The notes below the pieces were generated by a model that did not search any database, was not told where the DNA came from, and saw nothing but the letters and a program-made list of their open reading frames with translations. The position numbers and the translations under genes were made by a program. DNA of 64,000 nucleotides from an uncultured Psychrobacter sp. (GTDB taxonomy: Bacteria; Pseudomonadota; Gammaproteobacteria; Pseudomonadales; Moraxellaceae). The stretch spans positions 1 through 64,000 of the forward strand of contig CANLDW010000009.1 in NCBI GenBank assembly GCA_947489525.1. The letters are read 5' to 3'. Shown one piece after another: positions 9,310 through 17,916 of this stretch. The stretch's first letter is position 1, and each line of letters starts with the position of its first letter.

Positions 9310-10017
9310 ATGAGTAGTGAGAATAGAACCGTAGACAACGACTCTAATAAAACCTCTAAACCCTTACTAAACGGGGGATCAGAGCTAAGAGATACAGACG
9401 CATTTAGCCAATACTTAAAGTCTACTACGACTATGAATGAAGGTCGCAGAATACCACCACTTGAAACATGGCACCCTAAGCAAGTAGTTGATATGGACAT
9501 GGTGATCAAAGCCAATGGCGAATGGTGGCATGAAGGCACTCATGTGACCAGACAGTCACTTGTGAACTTGTTTGCAAGTGTGTTGTGGAAAGAAGAAAAC
9601 GAAAGTGGCGCTGAGTATTTTTTGAAGACGCCCGCTCAAAAGTTACGTATTAAGGTTGAAGATGCGCCGCTACTAATCAATGATGTCGGTATTGTAAACG
9701 AGAACATCGATGGCAATGAGCTTAGCTGGCTTGAGTTTACCACAACGACAGGCGATGTGGTTCGTCTCGATGATGAGCATCCGCTCGTATTGCGTAACTA
9801 TCAAAACAGTAGCGACAGGAGTAATGATAATGGCAACTTAGAATCGCAAGTACGCCCTTATATGCTCGTTCGAAACGGTTTGGAAGCGCTTATCGGTCGC
9901 AATGCATTTTATCATTTAACAGATATTGGACAGTTAAGTGAAGTAGACGGCGTAACCACGCTGACCTTGCAAAGTGGTACAAAGACGTATCAGCTATCTA
10001 TGCCTGAGGTGCGTTAA
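9310..10017 (+). CDS. DUF1285 domain-containing protein
   Basis: A 235-residue soluble protein matching the DUF1285 family: an IPPLETWHP motif leads into MVIKANGEWWHEGTHVTR, followed by a beta-rich domain. The function of the family is not established to my knowledge. The ATG at 9310 is preferred over an upstream in-frame TTG because AGGAG lies eight bases before it. Residues 1-40 are a polar, probably disordered leader. A serine/asparagine-rich insert (NSSDRSNDNGN) falls in the second half. Confidence 0.85.
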   Translation: MSSENRTVDNDSNKTSKPLLNGGSELRDTDAFSQYLKSTTTMNEGRRIPPLETWHPKQVVDMDMVIKANGEWWHEGTHVTRQSLVNLFASVLWKEENESGAEYFLKTPAQKLRIKVEDAPLLINDVGIVNENIDGNELSWLEFTTTTGDVVRLDDEHPLVLRNYQNSSDRSNDNGNLESQVRPYMLVRNGLEALIGRNAFYHLTDIGQLSEVDGVTTLTLQSGTKTYQLSMPEVR

Positions 10018-10148
10018 TTACGTTTTAGGTTCGCTTTAACCTTGGTGTTTTATTATTTTTGCGCCCCTTTTGCTATTTAGACCACATCAGTTATATGATG
10101 ACAACTAGATGACTGTGAGCTGGTTCGTTTTTAGTCGCATAGCTCAAC

Positions 10149-11159
10149 ATGGTCATTATTAACCTTTATAAATTTAGCGATATACCTATGTCATCAGCTG
10201 CCTTTGACCATAATATTTATCTTGTCCAGTCTAGAATTGACGAGAGACTGAATACGACACATGACACTGCTGCAATTCTACAAAAAACTCTTGTTAGTCC
10301 GAACCGCACTCCTATAACCTTGAATACAAACCCAAATGCGCCGATTGGTTTGTTTGATTCGGGTATAGGAGGTCTGTCCGTATATCGACATCTCGCCCAG
10401 CAGTTGCCAGACGAGCATTACATATATTATGCCGATACCTTGCATGTGCCTTATGGAGATCGAAGCAGTGAAGAGATCGAGCGTCTAACCCTAATTGCTG
10501 TAGAGTGGCTGTATCAACAAGGCTGCAAGCTTATTGTAATCGCCTGTAACAGCGCCTCTGCATACGCCCTTGAGACGGCACGGCGCAGCTATCCGCAGCT
10601 ACCTATTGTCGGTTTAGTACCCGCGCTTAAGCCTGCAGTTTTGGCGACACAAACCAAGCATGTCGCTGTACTTGCGACTAAAGCAACCTTGAACGGTAAG
10701 TTATTAAACGATGTCATCAACGATATCGCTGTACCAGCTGCTACTCAGGTGACAAAATACTTTGACCCAGAGCTAGTTCCTTGGGTCGAGGCGGGTATGC
10801 CAAATAGAGATGATGCTGCCCAGCGTTTGCGTCAGCACCTAGATCATCTTGTTCAGACAGGCGTAGACCAGCTGGTACTAGGCTGTACGCACTATCCATT
10901 CTTTAAAGACTTCTTATTACAAGAAATAGCAGATAAACAATTACCGCTACAGATCGTTGATTCAGGGCAAGCGATTGCTGAGCGTGTTAATCAACTTTTA
11001 TCTGTCAATAATTTATTATCAGCACCCCTAAAGTATGATAAGAGGCTACAGCAGCCAAATTCGGCACTACTATTCTATGCTACTAAATATGATGACAAGC
11101 TCGGTCAACTCACACAAAGACTGTTAGGGGATAGTGTCAGATTACAGCTGTACGCTTAA
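10149..11159 (+). CDS. murI: glutamate racemase
   Basis: It converts L- to D-glutamate for peptidoglycan synthesis in the cytosol. The family signature IGLFDSGIGGLSV starts near residue 66. The two catalytic cysteines are C133 in ACNSASA and C246 in LGCTHYPF. The open frame is 336 residues, about 60 longer at the N terminus than usual. Neither the ATG at 10149 nor the one at 10188 has a good ribosome site, so the true start is uncertain and the extension may be partly untranslated. The gene stands alone. Confidence 0.92.
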   Translation: MVIINLYKFSDIPMSSAAFDHNIYLVQSRIDERLNTTHDTAAILQKTLVSPNRTPITLNTNPNAPIGLFDSGIGGLSVYRHLAQQLPDEHYIYYADTLHVPYGDRSSEEIERLTLIAVEWLYQQGCKLIVIACNSASAYALETARRSYPQLPIVGLVPALKPAVLATQTKHVAVLATKATLNGKLLNDVINDIAVPAATQVTKYFDPELVPWVEAGMPNRDDAAQRLRQHLDHLVQTGVDQLVLGCTHYPFFKDFLLQEIADKQLPLQIVDSGQAIAERVNQLLSVNNLLSAPLKYDKRLQQPNSALLFYATKYDDKLGQLTQRLLGDSVRLQLYA

Positions 11160-11353
11160 ATAGTTGCGTAATGCAGACAGTAATAAATAAAAATACAGGG
11201 TAGGATAACCGCAAACAGATACTGCAAAATTTAGTGTATTGTGGGCGTAGTAAAAAGAATACGTTATAATCCATAAGACAAGATTTTTGTTTTTGCTTAT
11301 TTGTGGCTACTTATTACTATTAATTGCATTACTACCTACGTTTAGAGGTGATT

Positions 11354-12391
11354 GTGTCAAACCGTCGCTATCATATCCACGTTGTATGCGCTGATGATGA
11401 TCAAAGACTTGTCTTACACCATTTGGCAGTGTTTTTTCAGGGTCGGGCGTTTTTGACCTATGATGTTTCTAGCGAATTACCAAAAGCGGCGCAGTATGGA
11501 CGTCAGTGTATTGACGCGTGCGACTATGTGATTGTCGTCATCGGTGACAGTTATGGTACGGTAAAAGACGCCCACGTCAGCCAAATGCATTTAAGTTACC
11601 TCAACGCTAAAACCAAATTAAAACCTTTATTAGTACTAATTAAAGATCATCATTATGATAAAGATTTTAGTCGGCAACTTCTAGAGTTTAGACGTGTCGT
11701 TACTAAACAAACGCCCAAGGTATATTACTACGATACAGATACTAATATTGAGCAACTCATCACCAATGCTTATCAAGAGATGTTAGAAATTTATGGCGAA
11801 AAAGAGGGCTGGATCAAAGCAAATAAAGAGATCGCAGGACTAAAAGCGCCATTATCTGCATCTACAAAAGGGATGAGACGAGCGCCCAATAGTAATAGTG
11901 CGAGTCAAAATAAGATTCACGATCTAAAAGCTAGTGATGGCGATAGCAAAGCTATTAGTCATGCTACCAACATAGCCGATGCCAATGTCAAGCTTGCCGA
12001 CACGTTTGAAGTGCAGTACAGTGCTCAAGCTTATGAAGGCGGTAATCTGAGCGATGTTACGATGTCCATGATTCTTTCGTGGCAAGAGCTGTCAAAGGCA
12101 CTTGCAACAATGCCTGCAACCTTTTCAAACTACGGTCTACAAACTTGTATTAACCGCTTGATTGCTTCAAAAGCAGAGTCAGATATCAAAGAAAAGATGC
12201 CAAATGTCCATGCGGTATCACGTTGCCAAATTGCACCAAATGATCTAAATAAATTGCAAAAGCAGTTGGTGGCTGCAAATTGGATAGAGCTGACAAGTAG
12301 TTCAAAAACGTCACAAGCACTATGGAAACTCACTTTTCATATCAAAAGTCTACTTGAGAAAAAAGGGCTCAATAGCTCTGCTAAACCCTAA
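11354..12391 (+). CDS. DUF4062-like (TIR-like fold) protein of unknown function
   Basis: I chose the GTG at 11354 because GAGGT lies just upstream; this gives 345 residues. The first 140 residues resemble DUF4062/TIR-like domains: beta strand, FFQGRAFLTYD, then AAQYGRQCIDACDYVIVVIGDSYGT, where the ACDY...IGDSYG segment is the family's conserved core. A polar, low-complexity linker follows (about 155-225). A helical C-terminal region (about 230-345) could be a winged-helix or binding module. Domains of this type occur in signalling and defence proteins, but the role here is unknown. No obvious operon partner. Confidence 0.6.
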   Translation: MSNRRYHIHVVCADDDQRLVLHHLAVFFQGRAFLTYDVSSELPKAAQYGRQCIDACDYVIVVIGDSYGTVKDAHVSQMHLSYLNAKTKLKPLLVLIKDHHYDKDFSRQLLEFRRVVTKQTPKVYYYDTDTNIEQLITNAYQEMLEIYGEKEGWIKANKEIAGLKAPLSASTKGMRRAPNSNSASQNKIHDLKASDGDSKAISHATNIADANVKLADTFEVQYSAQAYEGGNLSDVTMSMILSWQELSKALATMPATFSNYGLQTCINRLIASKAESDIKEKMPNVHAVSRCQIAPNDLNKLQKQLVAANWIELTSSSKTSQALWKLTFHIKSLLEKKGLNSSAKP

Positions 12392-12393
12392 AT

Positions 12394-12447
12394 CACTTTA
12401 TATAAGTTACTTTATGTAAGTCACTTTATACAAGTCACTTTATAACT
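12394..12447 (+). repeat. 14-base tandem repeat, nearly four copies
   Basis: The unit CACTTTATATAAGT repeats at 12394, 12408, 12422 and 12436 (last copy partial) with one to three changes per copy. It starts three bases after the stop codon of the DUF4062-like gene. It may be a variable-number repeat; no function is evident. Confidence 0.85.
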
Positions 12448-12572
12448 ACTGGCGACACTTCTTATTTACTACGTTTTGTAATACAAAGCATACGCGCCCG
12501 CCATTGTTAATATGGCGTAGACTGATGATAATAAGACAATCTATGAAATACTGTTAAAATAAGGACAATGTT

Positions 12573-12869
12573 ATGAGCAAGAATAAGCACGAGCAACTAA
12601 AAGGCGAGATCGATCATTTAGAAGAAACCATGCACGATGCTGATCAGTTTCATACCTTAGAAGAGCAAGTAGCGGATATGAAGCGCCGCGGTGTTGACCC
12701 CAGTAAAACATACAAGAAGTGGGATGATGACGAAGACGATGATTGGGGTGATGCAACGTGGAAAGAAAATGGCAAATGGGAGCGTAAAACGCCTTCTGAT
12801 CTCGATGAAAAAGCTCGCGAGAATTGGGATGGTGATAATGGTAAGCCCAATCCGCCACCTATCGTTTAA
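12573..12869 (+). CDS. small acidic hypothetical protein
   Basis: A 98-residue, very polar protein. Residues 1-45 look like a charged helix (KHEQLKGEIDHLEETMHDAD). An acidic DDDEDDDWGD stretch and a W-rich tail ending NPPPIV follow. AAGGA lies seven bases before the ATG and a strong terminator follows, so the gene looks real. I do not recognise a characterised family. It is probably cytosolic; there is no signal peptide. Confidence 0.75.
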   Translation: MSKNKHEQLKGEIDHLEETMHDADQFHTLEEQVADMKRRGVDPSKTYKKWDDDEDDDWGDATWKENGKWERKTPSDLDEKARENWDGDNGKPNPPPIV

Positions 12870-12905
12870 AAGTATACTTTAACCTTTTGTACTATAAGTA
12901 TAAGC

Positions 12906-12935
12906 AAAAGCCACGTTATGTAACGTGGCTTTTTT
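12906..12935 (+). terminator. terminator after the small acidic protein gene
   Basis: A near-perfect hairpin AAAAGCCACGTTA / TAACGTGGCTTTT with a two-base loop and following T residues. The A-rich left side allows it to act in both directions, so it may also end the leftward transglycosylase gene. Confidence 0.9.
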
Positions 12936-12965
12936 ATGATGTCGATACTGAGTTATGTCTTAGAT

Positions 12966-14441
12966 TTAATTGATTCTAATCAAGCGTACGACACCGTCAC
13001 TGCCCACTTCGCGGCGGTAACGCGCGTTGCTAGCTGGGGTATTAGGTGAGTAAGCGGGCGCGTTTGTATTCGGCGTGATCACTTTTTGGGTGCTCTGTTG
13101 TTGAATCAATTGTCCCATACGGTCAGCAGGCGCTGGAATTAGGACTTGGCTGCTATTTACCTGTCCATAAGTATTGACACGACTAGGCGCATTCATGGGA
13201 AGGCCATTTTGGGTAATAAGGCGATAAAAATTCTGTCCTGCGCGCCCATCAGCAGGGAACACCCCGCGACTGGTTTGATACTGCTGGATAGCGGTACGGG
13301 TATTATCACCGATGATGCCATCGACTTCACCAATATCGTAACCAGCATTCAATAACGCTTGCTGAATGTCTTTGGCTTGCTGGCGACTGATACCCGGATC
13401 ATCAGTTGGCCACGCGGTAATAAAGTCAGTCTTGCTACTATCCTCACGGGCGATTAAATCTGATAAATGGGCGATGGCAAGCGCATAGTTCTCTGAGGCA
13501 TTGTACGAGTAAAACGTATCGAAGTTTTTGCCGACTAAAAAGGCCGGACCCTCATTACCAGCAGGCAGTAGTAGTCCAGCGCTATCTAAGTCATAGGGTA
13601 GCGGGCTGCCGTTAGCCAGTGTTAAACCTTGCCCTCGCCAATAGCTCATCGGCTTTTTGTCCTTGCGATCTGACGCCGCCCAGTAACCCTCAGGCAGCCT
13701 CACTTCATAGCCCCAAGGTTCGCCCGTACGATAGCCGCGGTTATCCAGAAAGTTCGCTGTTGAGGCCAGCGCATCAGGTACGCTATTGACCAGATCTCGG
13801 CGACCGTCACCGTTGAAGTCAACCGCTAATTCTAAAAAGGTGCTGGGCATAAACTGAGTTTGCCCAAACGCGCCTGCCCAAGAGCCGGTCATATCACTTG
13901 GTGCAATATCACCGTTTTGCACGATTTTAAGGGCATTAGCGTACTCGCCTTGGAAGTAGCTTTGGCGACGATCAAAACAAGATAGCGTGGCTAGCGACTC
14001 AAATAATGGCTTTTTGCCTAGCGTCTGCCCAAAGTTGGACTCCACGCCCCACACGCCAAGGACATGCTCAGGCTTGACGCCATACCGCGATTCGATTTGG
14101 CGCAGGGTATCGCCCCACTGACGCTTGGCACGGATACCGTCTTCGACGCGCTCCTTGTCCACCAGCGCTGAGAGATAGTCCCAGACGTCCTTTTGAAACT
14201 CAGGTTGATAGTTTAGGGATTGAATCACACTAGGATCAGGTGCACTTGGACGGTAGCTATTAAAGGTATAGCTGTCGACACCGCGAAACTTACTTGAGTT
14301 TTGGAGGCCATCGAGGCACTGTTGAAACTCGCTGTTAGATAAATCTGGCGCAGGCGGACGAGCAGCTTGCGCGGTGCTGGCAAGACTAAAGCCAAGAGTA
14401 GCAGTCAATAAAGAGAGAGTTGAGAGAGGAGTCAAACGCAT
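12966..14441 (-). CDS. lytic murein transglycosylase, MltB family, with peptidoglycan-binding domain
   Basis: It would cleave the glycan strands of peptidoglycan in the periplasm. The start at 14441 gives 491 residues with a clear signal peptide (MRLTPLSTLSLLTATLGF, ending AQA). GGA lies seven bases upstream; an upstream in-frame ATG lacks this support. The MltB/SLT_2 domain includes WGVESNFG, whose Glu is the expected catalytic acid, and GAFGQTQFMPSTF. The C-terminal part (about 365-430) is a PG_binding_1 domain (GEVDGIIGDNTRTAIQQYQ). Single gene, downstream of DUF1499 on the same strand but separated by 150 bases. Confidence 0.92.
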   Translation of the reverse strand: MRLTPLSTLSLLTATLGFSLASTAQAARPPAPDLSNSEFQQCLDGLQNSSKFRGVDSYTFNSYRPSAPDPSVIQSLNYQPEFQKDVWDYLSALVDKERVEDGIRAKRQWGDTLRQIESRYGVKPEHVLGVWGVESNFGQTLGKKPLFESLATLSCFDRRQSYFQGEYANALKIVQNGDIAPSDMTGSWAGAFGQTQFMPSTFLELAVDFNGDGRRDLVNSVPDALASTANFLDNRGYRTGEPWGYEVRLPEGYWAASDRKDKKPMSYWRGQGLTLANGSPLPYDLDSAGLLLPAGNEGPAFLVGKNFDTFYSYNASENYALAIAHLSDLIAREDSSKTDFITAWPTDDPGISRQQAKDIQQALLNAGYDIGEVDGIIGDNTRTAIQQYQTSRGVFPADGRAGQNFYRLITQNGLPMNAPSRVNTYGQVNSSQVLIPAPADRMGQLIQQQSTQKVITPNTNAPAYSPNTPASNARYRREVGSDGVVRLIRIN

Positions 14442-14593
14442 GGAAATATCCTGTGAGCGGTAGAAGTATAAAAGATACAATAAAGTCACTTAAGAGTAAC
14501 CAATATTGCGCTCAAAGAAAAGATATCGTAGTTTGTGGTTACGATAAGCTGACGCTGGCGTGAGGTTTGGATGTGGTTTGAATATTGACTAAA

Positions 14594-15307
14594 TCACTCC
14601 CCCAAAACCCCCTCAAACTCCTCAACAAAATCACGAATACGATCGGCATTCTTACCCATATCACTTTTACCCACTCGCGATTTACTACGGATATCGACCA
14701 GTCGCTCATCCCTTTGATCAGTTATCCGTATCACCACGTCATCTTTAAACCCAAACCACATGGTCGCATCAGTGGCTTCAACGATACCTGCATTGGTATC
14801 AACACTGACCATGTCCCAACCCAAGTTATTAGCGGCTTGTTCGGCGGCATTGACGAGTTCAGCTTTTGATTGCGAATAGGATAAGGTTTGCAGATCAGGA
14901 TAAGCTTCACGTTGCAGCTCAGCGGTTTCAGTGCCTGCATAGGCGACTGGATTGGGCGCGTCAGCACGTAAAGGTGCAATCGCTACAAACTCAGGCGGAT
15001 TAAGTGTATCGGTAGAGATGTCGTGAATGGGCGGCACTCTCTTGGCAGTTGCCATCATACTCAGCGGCATAATGATAGCAATAGCGGATAAGACAACCGC
15101 AGTCAATGCGCTACTAAGGGTGACAGTATGGCGCTTAAAGAAAACCTGTATAGCAAGTAATATAAGTGCGGCGATACCGACAAATAATCCTGCCGTAAAT
15201 CCCATAAAGGCGGTACTGAGTGAGACCATACCGAACTTATAAAGCGGCCCTGGCAGCAAGACTAATAAAAACGCGATAAGACTAGTAATGCTGACAACGA
15301 CTTTCAT
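14594..15307 (-). CDS. DUF1499 domain membrane protein
   Basis: A 237-residue protein with three N-terminal hydrophobic helices (roughly residues 3-20, 29-56 and 65-85). A DUF1499 domain follows (about 95-235), with the typical VEATDATMWFGFKDDVVIRI and VDIRSKSRVGKSDMGKNADRIR segments. The function of the family is unknown; the soluble domain probably faces the periplasm. It is 32 bases downstream of the thiopurine methyltransferase gene on the same strand, suggesting cotranscription. Confidence 0.87.
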   Translation of the reverse strand: MKVVVSITSLIAFLLVLLPGPLYKFGMVSLSTAFMGFTAGLFVGIAALILLAIQVFFKRHTVTLSSALTAVVLSAIAIIMPLSMMATAKRVPPIHDISTDTLNPPEFVAIAPLRADAPNPVAYAGTETAELQREAYPDLQTLSYSQSKAELVNAAEQAANNLGWDMVSVDTNAGIVEATDATMWFGFKDDVVIRITDQRDERLVDIRSKSRVGKSDMGKNADRIRDFVEEFEGVLGE

Positions 15308-15339
15308 AAGCGTGCTCCTTAAGGGTATGGGCTAGGGTA

Positions 15340-16059
15340 CTAGTCTTGCAGTAACCAGACGTGCTCCGTTACGACTAGATCAGACGTAGAGCCCAGTGTT
15401 GTGGGTTCACCTGTCAGCTCGCTAATCTTATAATCATTATCATAATACTGCTTAATCTGAGACGCAGTCACAGCAAAAGGTGGCCCTTGTCTTTGACTTT
15501 GATCGTAGTTAATGGTCACGACCAGCTGCGGTGCTAAGTTATTATCAGCATCGCGTGCTAGACGCATTAAGTGCTCCGTATAATGAGGACGCGCACTCGC
15601 AGGTAGCGCAATTAAGGCAGCTCTATCGTATACCGCGTCAACAGGGCCGATGTTATCAGGTGTTAAACTAAAAATGTCAGCCGCCCAAATAGTGACAGTT
15701 TGTCCCGCGGCTTGATCTTTTAATTGACCTTGATAGCATTTGATAGTGGGGTTATGACCCATGTGCTCAAGATGACCCGCGTGCTCGAGCTCTGGGTATT
15801 CAGTCACAGCCGGTACGATACCGCGCTCGGTAAAGAAATCTTGTACCGCAGATTCAATAAGCTCAATACCTATCACCTCGTAGCCTTCAGTCGCAAGCCA
15901 TGCCATATCGACTGATTTACCGCTTAGGGGTACTAATACGCGGCTGCCTTTAGGAAGATCTAAAGCGGAAAAGTACTGGCGTAGTAGCGGGTTAGTCTCG
16001 GACTTGTGAAAGCCAATTTGATTGTTTTGCCAGCGGGTTTGCCAAAATTCAGCATCCAT
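15340..16059 (-). CDS. tpm: thiopurine S-methyltransferase
   Basis: An SAM-dependent methyltransferase of the TPMT family, 239 residues. In bacteria such enzymes are linked to methylation of selenium and tellurium compounds. The N terminus MDAEFWQTRWQNNQIGFHK and the SAM-binding block RVLVPLSGKSVDMAWLA are diagnostic, as is VDAVYDRAALIALP. The DUF1499 gene lies 32 bases downstream. MsrA is upstream on the same strand but has its own terminator. Confidence 0.92.
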   Translation of the reverse strand: MDAEFWQTRWQNNQIGFHKSETNPLLRQYFSALDLPKGSRVLVPLSGKSVDMAWLATEGYEVIGIELIESAVQDFFTERGIVPAVTEYPELEHAGHLEHMGHNPTIKCYQGQLKDQAAGQTVTIWAADIFSLTPDNIGPVDAVYDRAALIALPASARPHYTEHLMRLARDADNNLAPQLVVTINYDQSQRQGPPFAVTASQIKQYYDNDYKISELTGEPTTLGSTSDLVVTEHVWLLQD

Positions 16060-16114
16060 AGATGATCCTTAATAGTTATTCGTGTTTACTGATTATCATA
16101 ACGCTAAACGCAAT

Positions 16115-16142
16115 AAAAAAGCCAAGCGTATACACGCTTGGC
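16115..16142 (-). terminator. terminator downstream of msrA
   Basis: The stem GCCAAGCGT / ACGCTTGGC is followed, on the minus strand, by six T residues. It lies just beyond the msrA stop codon and separates msrA from tpm. Confidence 0.9.
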
Positions 16143-16164
16143 TTATGTCACGTATAAAATGTCT

Positions 16165-16689
16165 TTACGCCACCATATACTCATTAAACTCTTTACGCAG
16201 TTTGGCAAGCTTTGGCGGGATTGAAAAATTACAATACGCCTGATTGGGGTTGCGATTAAAGAAGTCTTGATGTTCCTCTTCAGCTTTATAGAACTCAACC
16301 GCAGGATGCACTTCGGTCACTATGTTCAGACCCATATCACGTAGTTTATTCACAGTACGATCGATCGTTGGTTTCTGATGCTCTTCATCGGTGTAGAACA
16401 CCGCGCTGCGATATTGACTGCCCACATCATTACCCTGACGGTCGCGAGTAGTGGGATCGTGTGTCGCAAAGAAGATATCAAGGATTACCTCTAGCGGCAC
16501 GACAGACTCATCATACTCAACCTTGATGACTTCGATATGACCGGTATCACCGCCACAAACAGCGCGATAATTAGCGGTCGTCGCGTCGCCGCCCATGTAG
16601 CCTGACACGACTGACTCAACACCTTTTACCGATAAAAATACAGATTCGGTGCACCAAAAGCAGCCGCCACCTAATACGATAGTTTGCAT
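16165..16689 (-). CDS. msrA: peptide methionine sulfoxide reductase MsrA
   Basis: It repairs oxidised methionine (S-sulfoxide) in proteins. At 174 residues it is of standard length. The active-site motif GGCFWC places the catalytic cysteine at residue 10. GYMGG, THDPTTRDRQGNDVGSQYRS and the C-terminal region fit the family. AGGA lies upstream of the ATG. The gene is transcribed alone, divergent from cmoA and ended by its own hairpin. Confidence 0.96.
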   Translation of the reverse strand: MQTIVLGGGCFWCTESVFLSVKGVESVVSGYMGGDATTANYRAVCGGDTGHIEVIKVEYDESVVPLEVILDIFFATHDPTTRDRQGNDVGSQYRSAVFYTDEEHQKPTIDRTVNKLRDMGLNIVTEVHPAVEFYKAEEEHQDFFNRNPNQAYCNFSIPPKLAKLRKEFNEYMVA

Positions 16690-16864
16690 AGTTCATCCTT
16701 TATTTATTATGAATATGTTCTGAGTGTTCTATCTAGTTGCCGTGTGCTTATTTTTCAATGATTTATTACACTTGGCATACTTGATTAGCTTAGCAAGCAA
16801 GCGAATAGCGGTAAGTAACAAACCGTAATGTTACAATAAGCTTTTGCTATTGTTGAGCGCGATT

Positions 16865-17677
16865 ATGAGTCAATCCAGTCCCCAGTCCCCTCAGTCAGAA
16901 GCTACTGATAAGCTTACTAGCGCTAGGCAACACGACCAGCTATTTACCACGCCGCTGGATAAAGCCGCGCGCTTTTCCTTTGATGAACAAGTCGTCGCCT
17001 GCTTCCCTGATATGATTCGCCGCAGTGTGCCGGGTTATGGTCAAGTGCTCGCTATGCTGCCGATATTTGCCCGCCGTCATTGCAAGTATCGCCAGCAAAA
17101 CGATAATAGGCAAAGGGTTAGCCGAATTTATGATTTGGGCTGCTCGCTTGGTGGCGCGAGTATGGCGCTGGCAGGCGAGTTTGCGCCGCATGACTTGCAG
17201 ATAAAAGCAGTTGATATCTCGCCTGCGATGACTAGTGAAGCAGAAAAGTTGCTTAGCGATAATTATCCTGAGCATGACATCGAAGTCATCACCGCTGATA
17301 TCCGTGATATCGAGCTTGCACCTTGCGATATGGTAATTTTGAACTTAACCCTACAGTTTTTGCCCGCTGAGGATAGAGTTGCCGTATTAGAGAAGATTTA
17401 TAATGCACTAGAAGAGGACGGCATACTGGTGTTGACCGAAAAGACCCATGCGCTTGATGAGCAGCACGATGCGTGGCTGGTTGAGCGCTATTACGACTTT
17501 AAACGTGCCAATGGCTATAGCGAGATGGAGATCAGCGGTAAGCGCAATGCTTTAGAGAACGTGCTGATTACTGACACCTTGGATGAGCATCATCAGCGCT
17601 TAGATAAGGTAGGTTTTAAACGGCATCTGACGTGGTTTCAGTTCTTAAATTTTGTGTCTATTGTGGCGTTTAAGTGA
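16865..17677 (+). CDS. cmoA: carboxy-S-adenosyl-L-methionine synthase
   Basis: It makes carboxy-SAM from SAM and prephenate, the donor used by CmoB to form cmo5U34 in tRNA. The SAM-fold motif [15 protein letters not shown] lies near residues 88-102. [25 protein letters not shown] at the N terminus and the final [12 protein letters not shown] segment are typical. I prefer the ATG at 16865 (270 residues) over one 21 bases upstream. In many relatives cmoB follows directly; here an AT-rich three-gene block separates them. Confidence 0.95.
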   Translation: MSQSSPQSPQSEATDKLTSARQHDQLFTTPLDKAARFSFDEQVVACFPDMIRRSVPGYGQVLAMLPIFARRHCKYRQQNDNRQRVSRIYDLGCSLGGASMALAGEFAPHDLQIKAVDISPAMTSEAEKLLSDNYPEHDIEVITADIRDIELAPCDMVILNLTLQFLPAEDRVAVLEKIYNALEEDGILVLTEKTHALDEQHDAWLVERYYDFKRANGYSEMEISGKRNALENVLITDTLDEHHQRLDKVGFKRHLTWFQFLNFVSIVAFK

Positions 17678-17916
17678 GTAGCGAAGTAAGGCTAATTAAA
17701 AAGCCGATACGATTGATAGTAGTTTTAGACTGATTAAAAAATTTAATAAGATAGATTATTAATACTTAAATTGTTATTTCTCGACAGCCGATGTCGTTTG
17801 AAGATATTTTATACTTGTATTTGTAAATATTTATCTATAGAGTTATAGAAATTAATATTCGACAATAGATGTGAGTCTAAAGAGTAAAATAGCTAAAGAT
17901 TTAATTAAGGAAAAAT
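17678..17916 (+). promoter_or_regulatory. leader of the AT-rich island operon with a repeated motif
   Basis: This 239-base AT-rich stretch precedes the three-gene island. The motif TCGACA-N3-GATGT occurs twice (17781-17794 and 17859-17872). The first copy sits in a short palindrome CGACAGCCGATGTCG. TCGACA at 17781 with TATTTT at 17805-17810 (18-base spacing) is a possible promoter. A small inverted repeat GGCTAATTAAAAAGCC (17690-17705) follows cmoA. All functional readings are inference. Confidence 0.45.

Noticed and set aside
12571-12858. 95-codon minus-strand frame opposite the small acidic protein
   Set aside because: The plus-strand gene has a good ribosome site and terminator; the antisense frame is a shadow.
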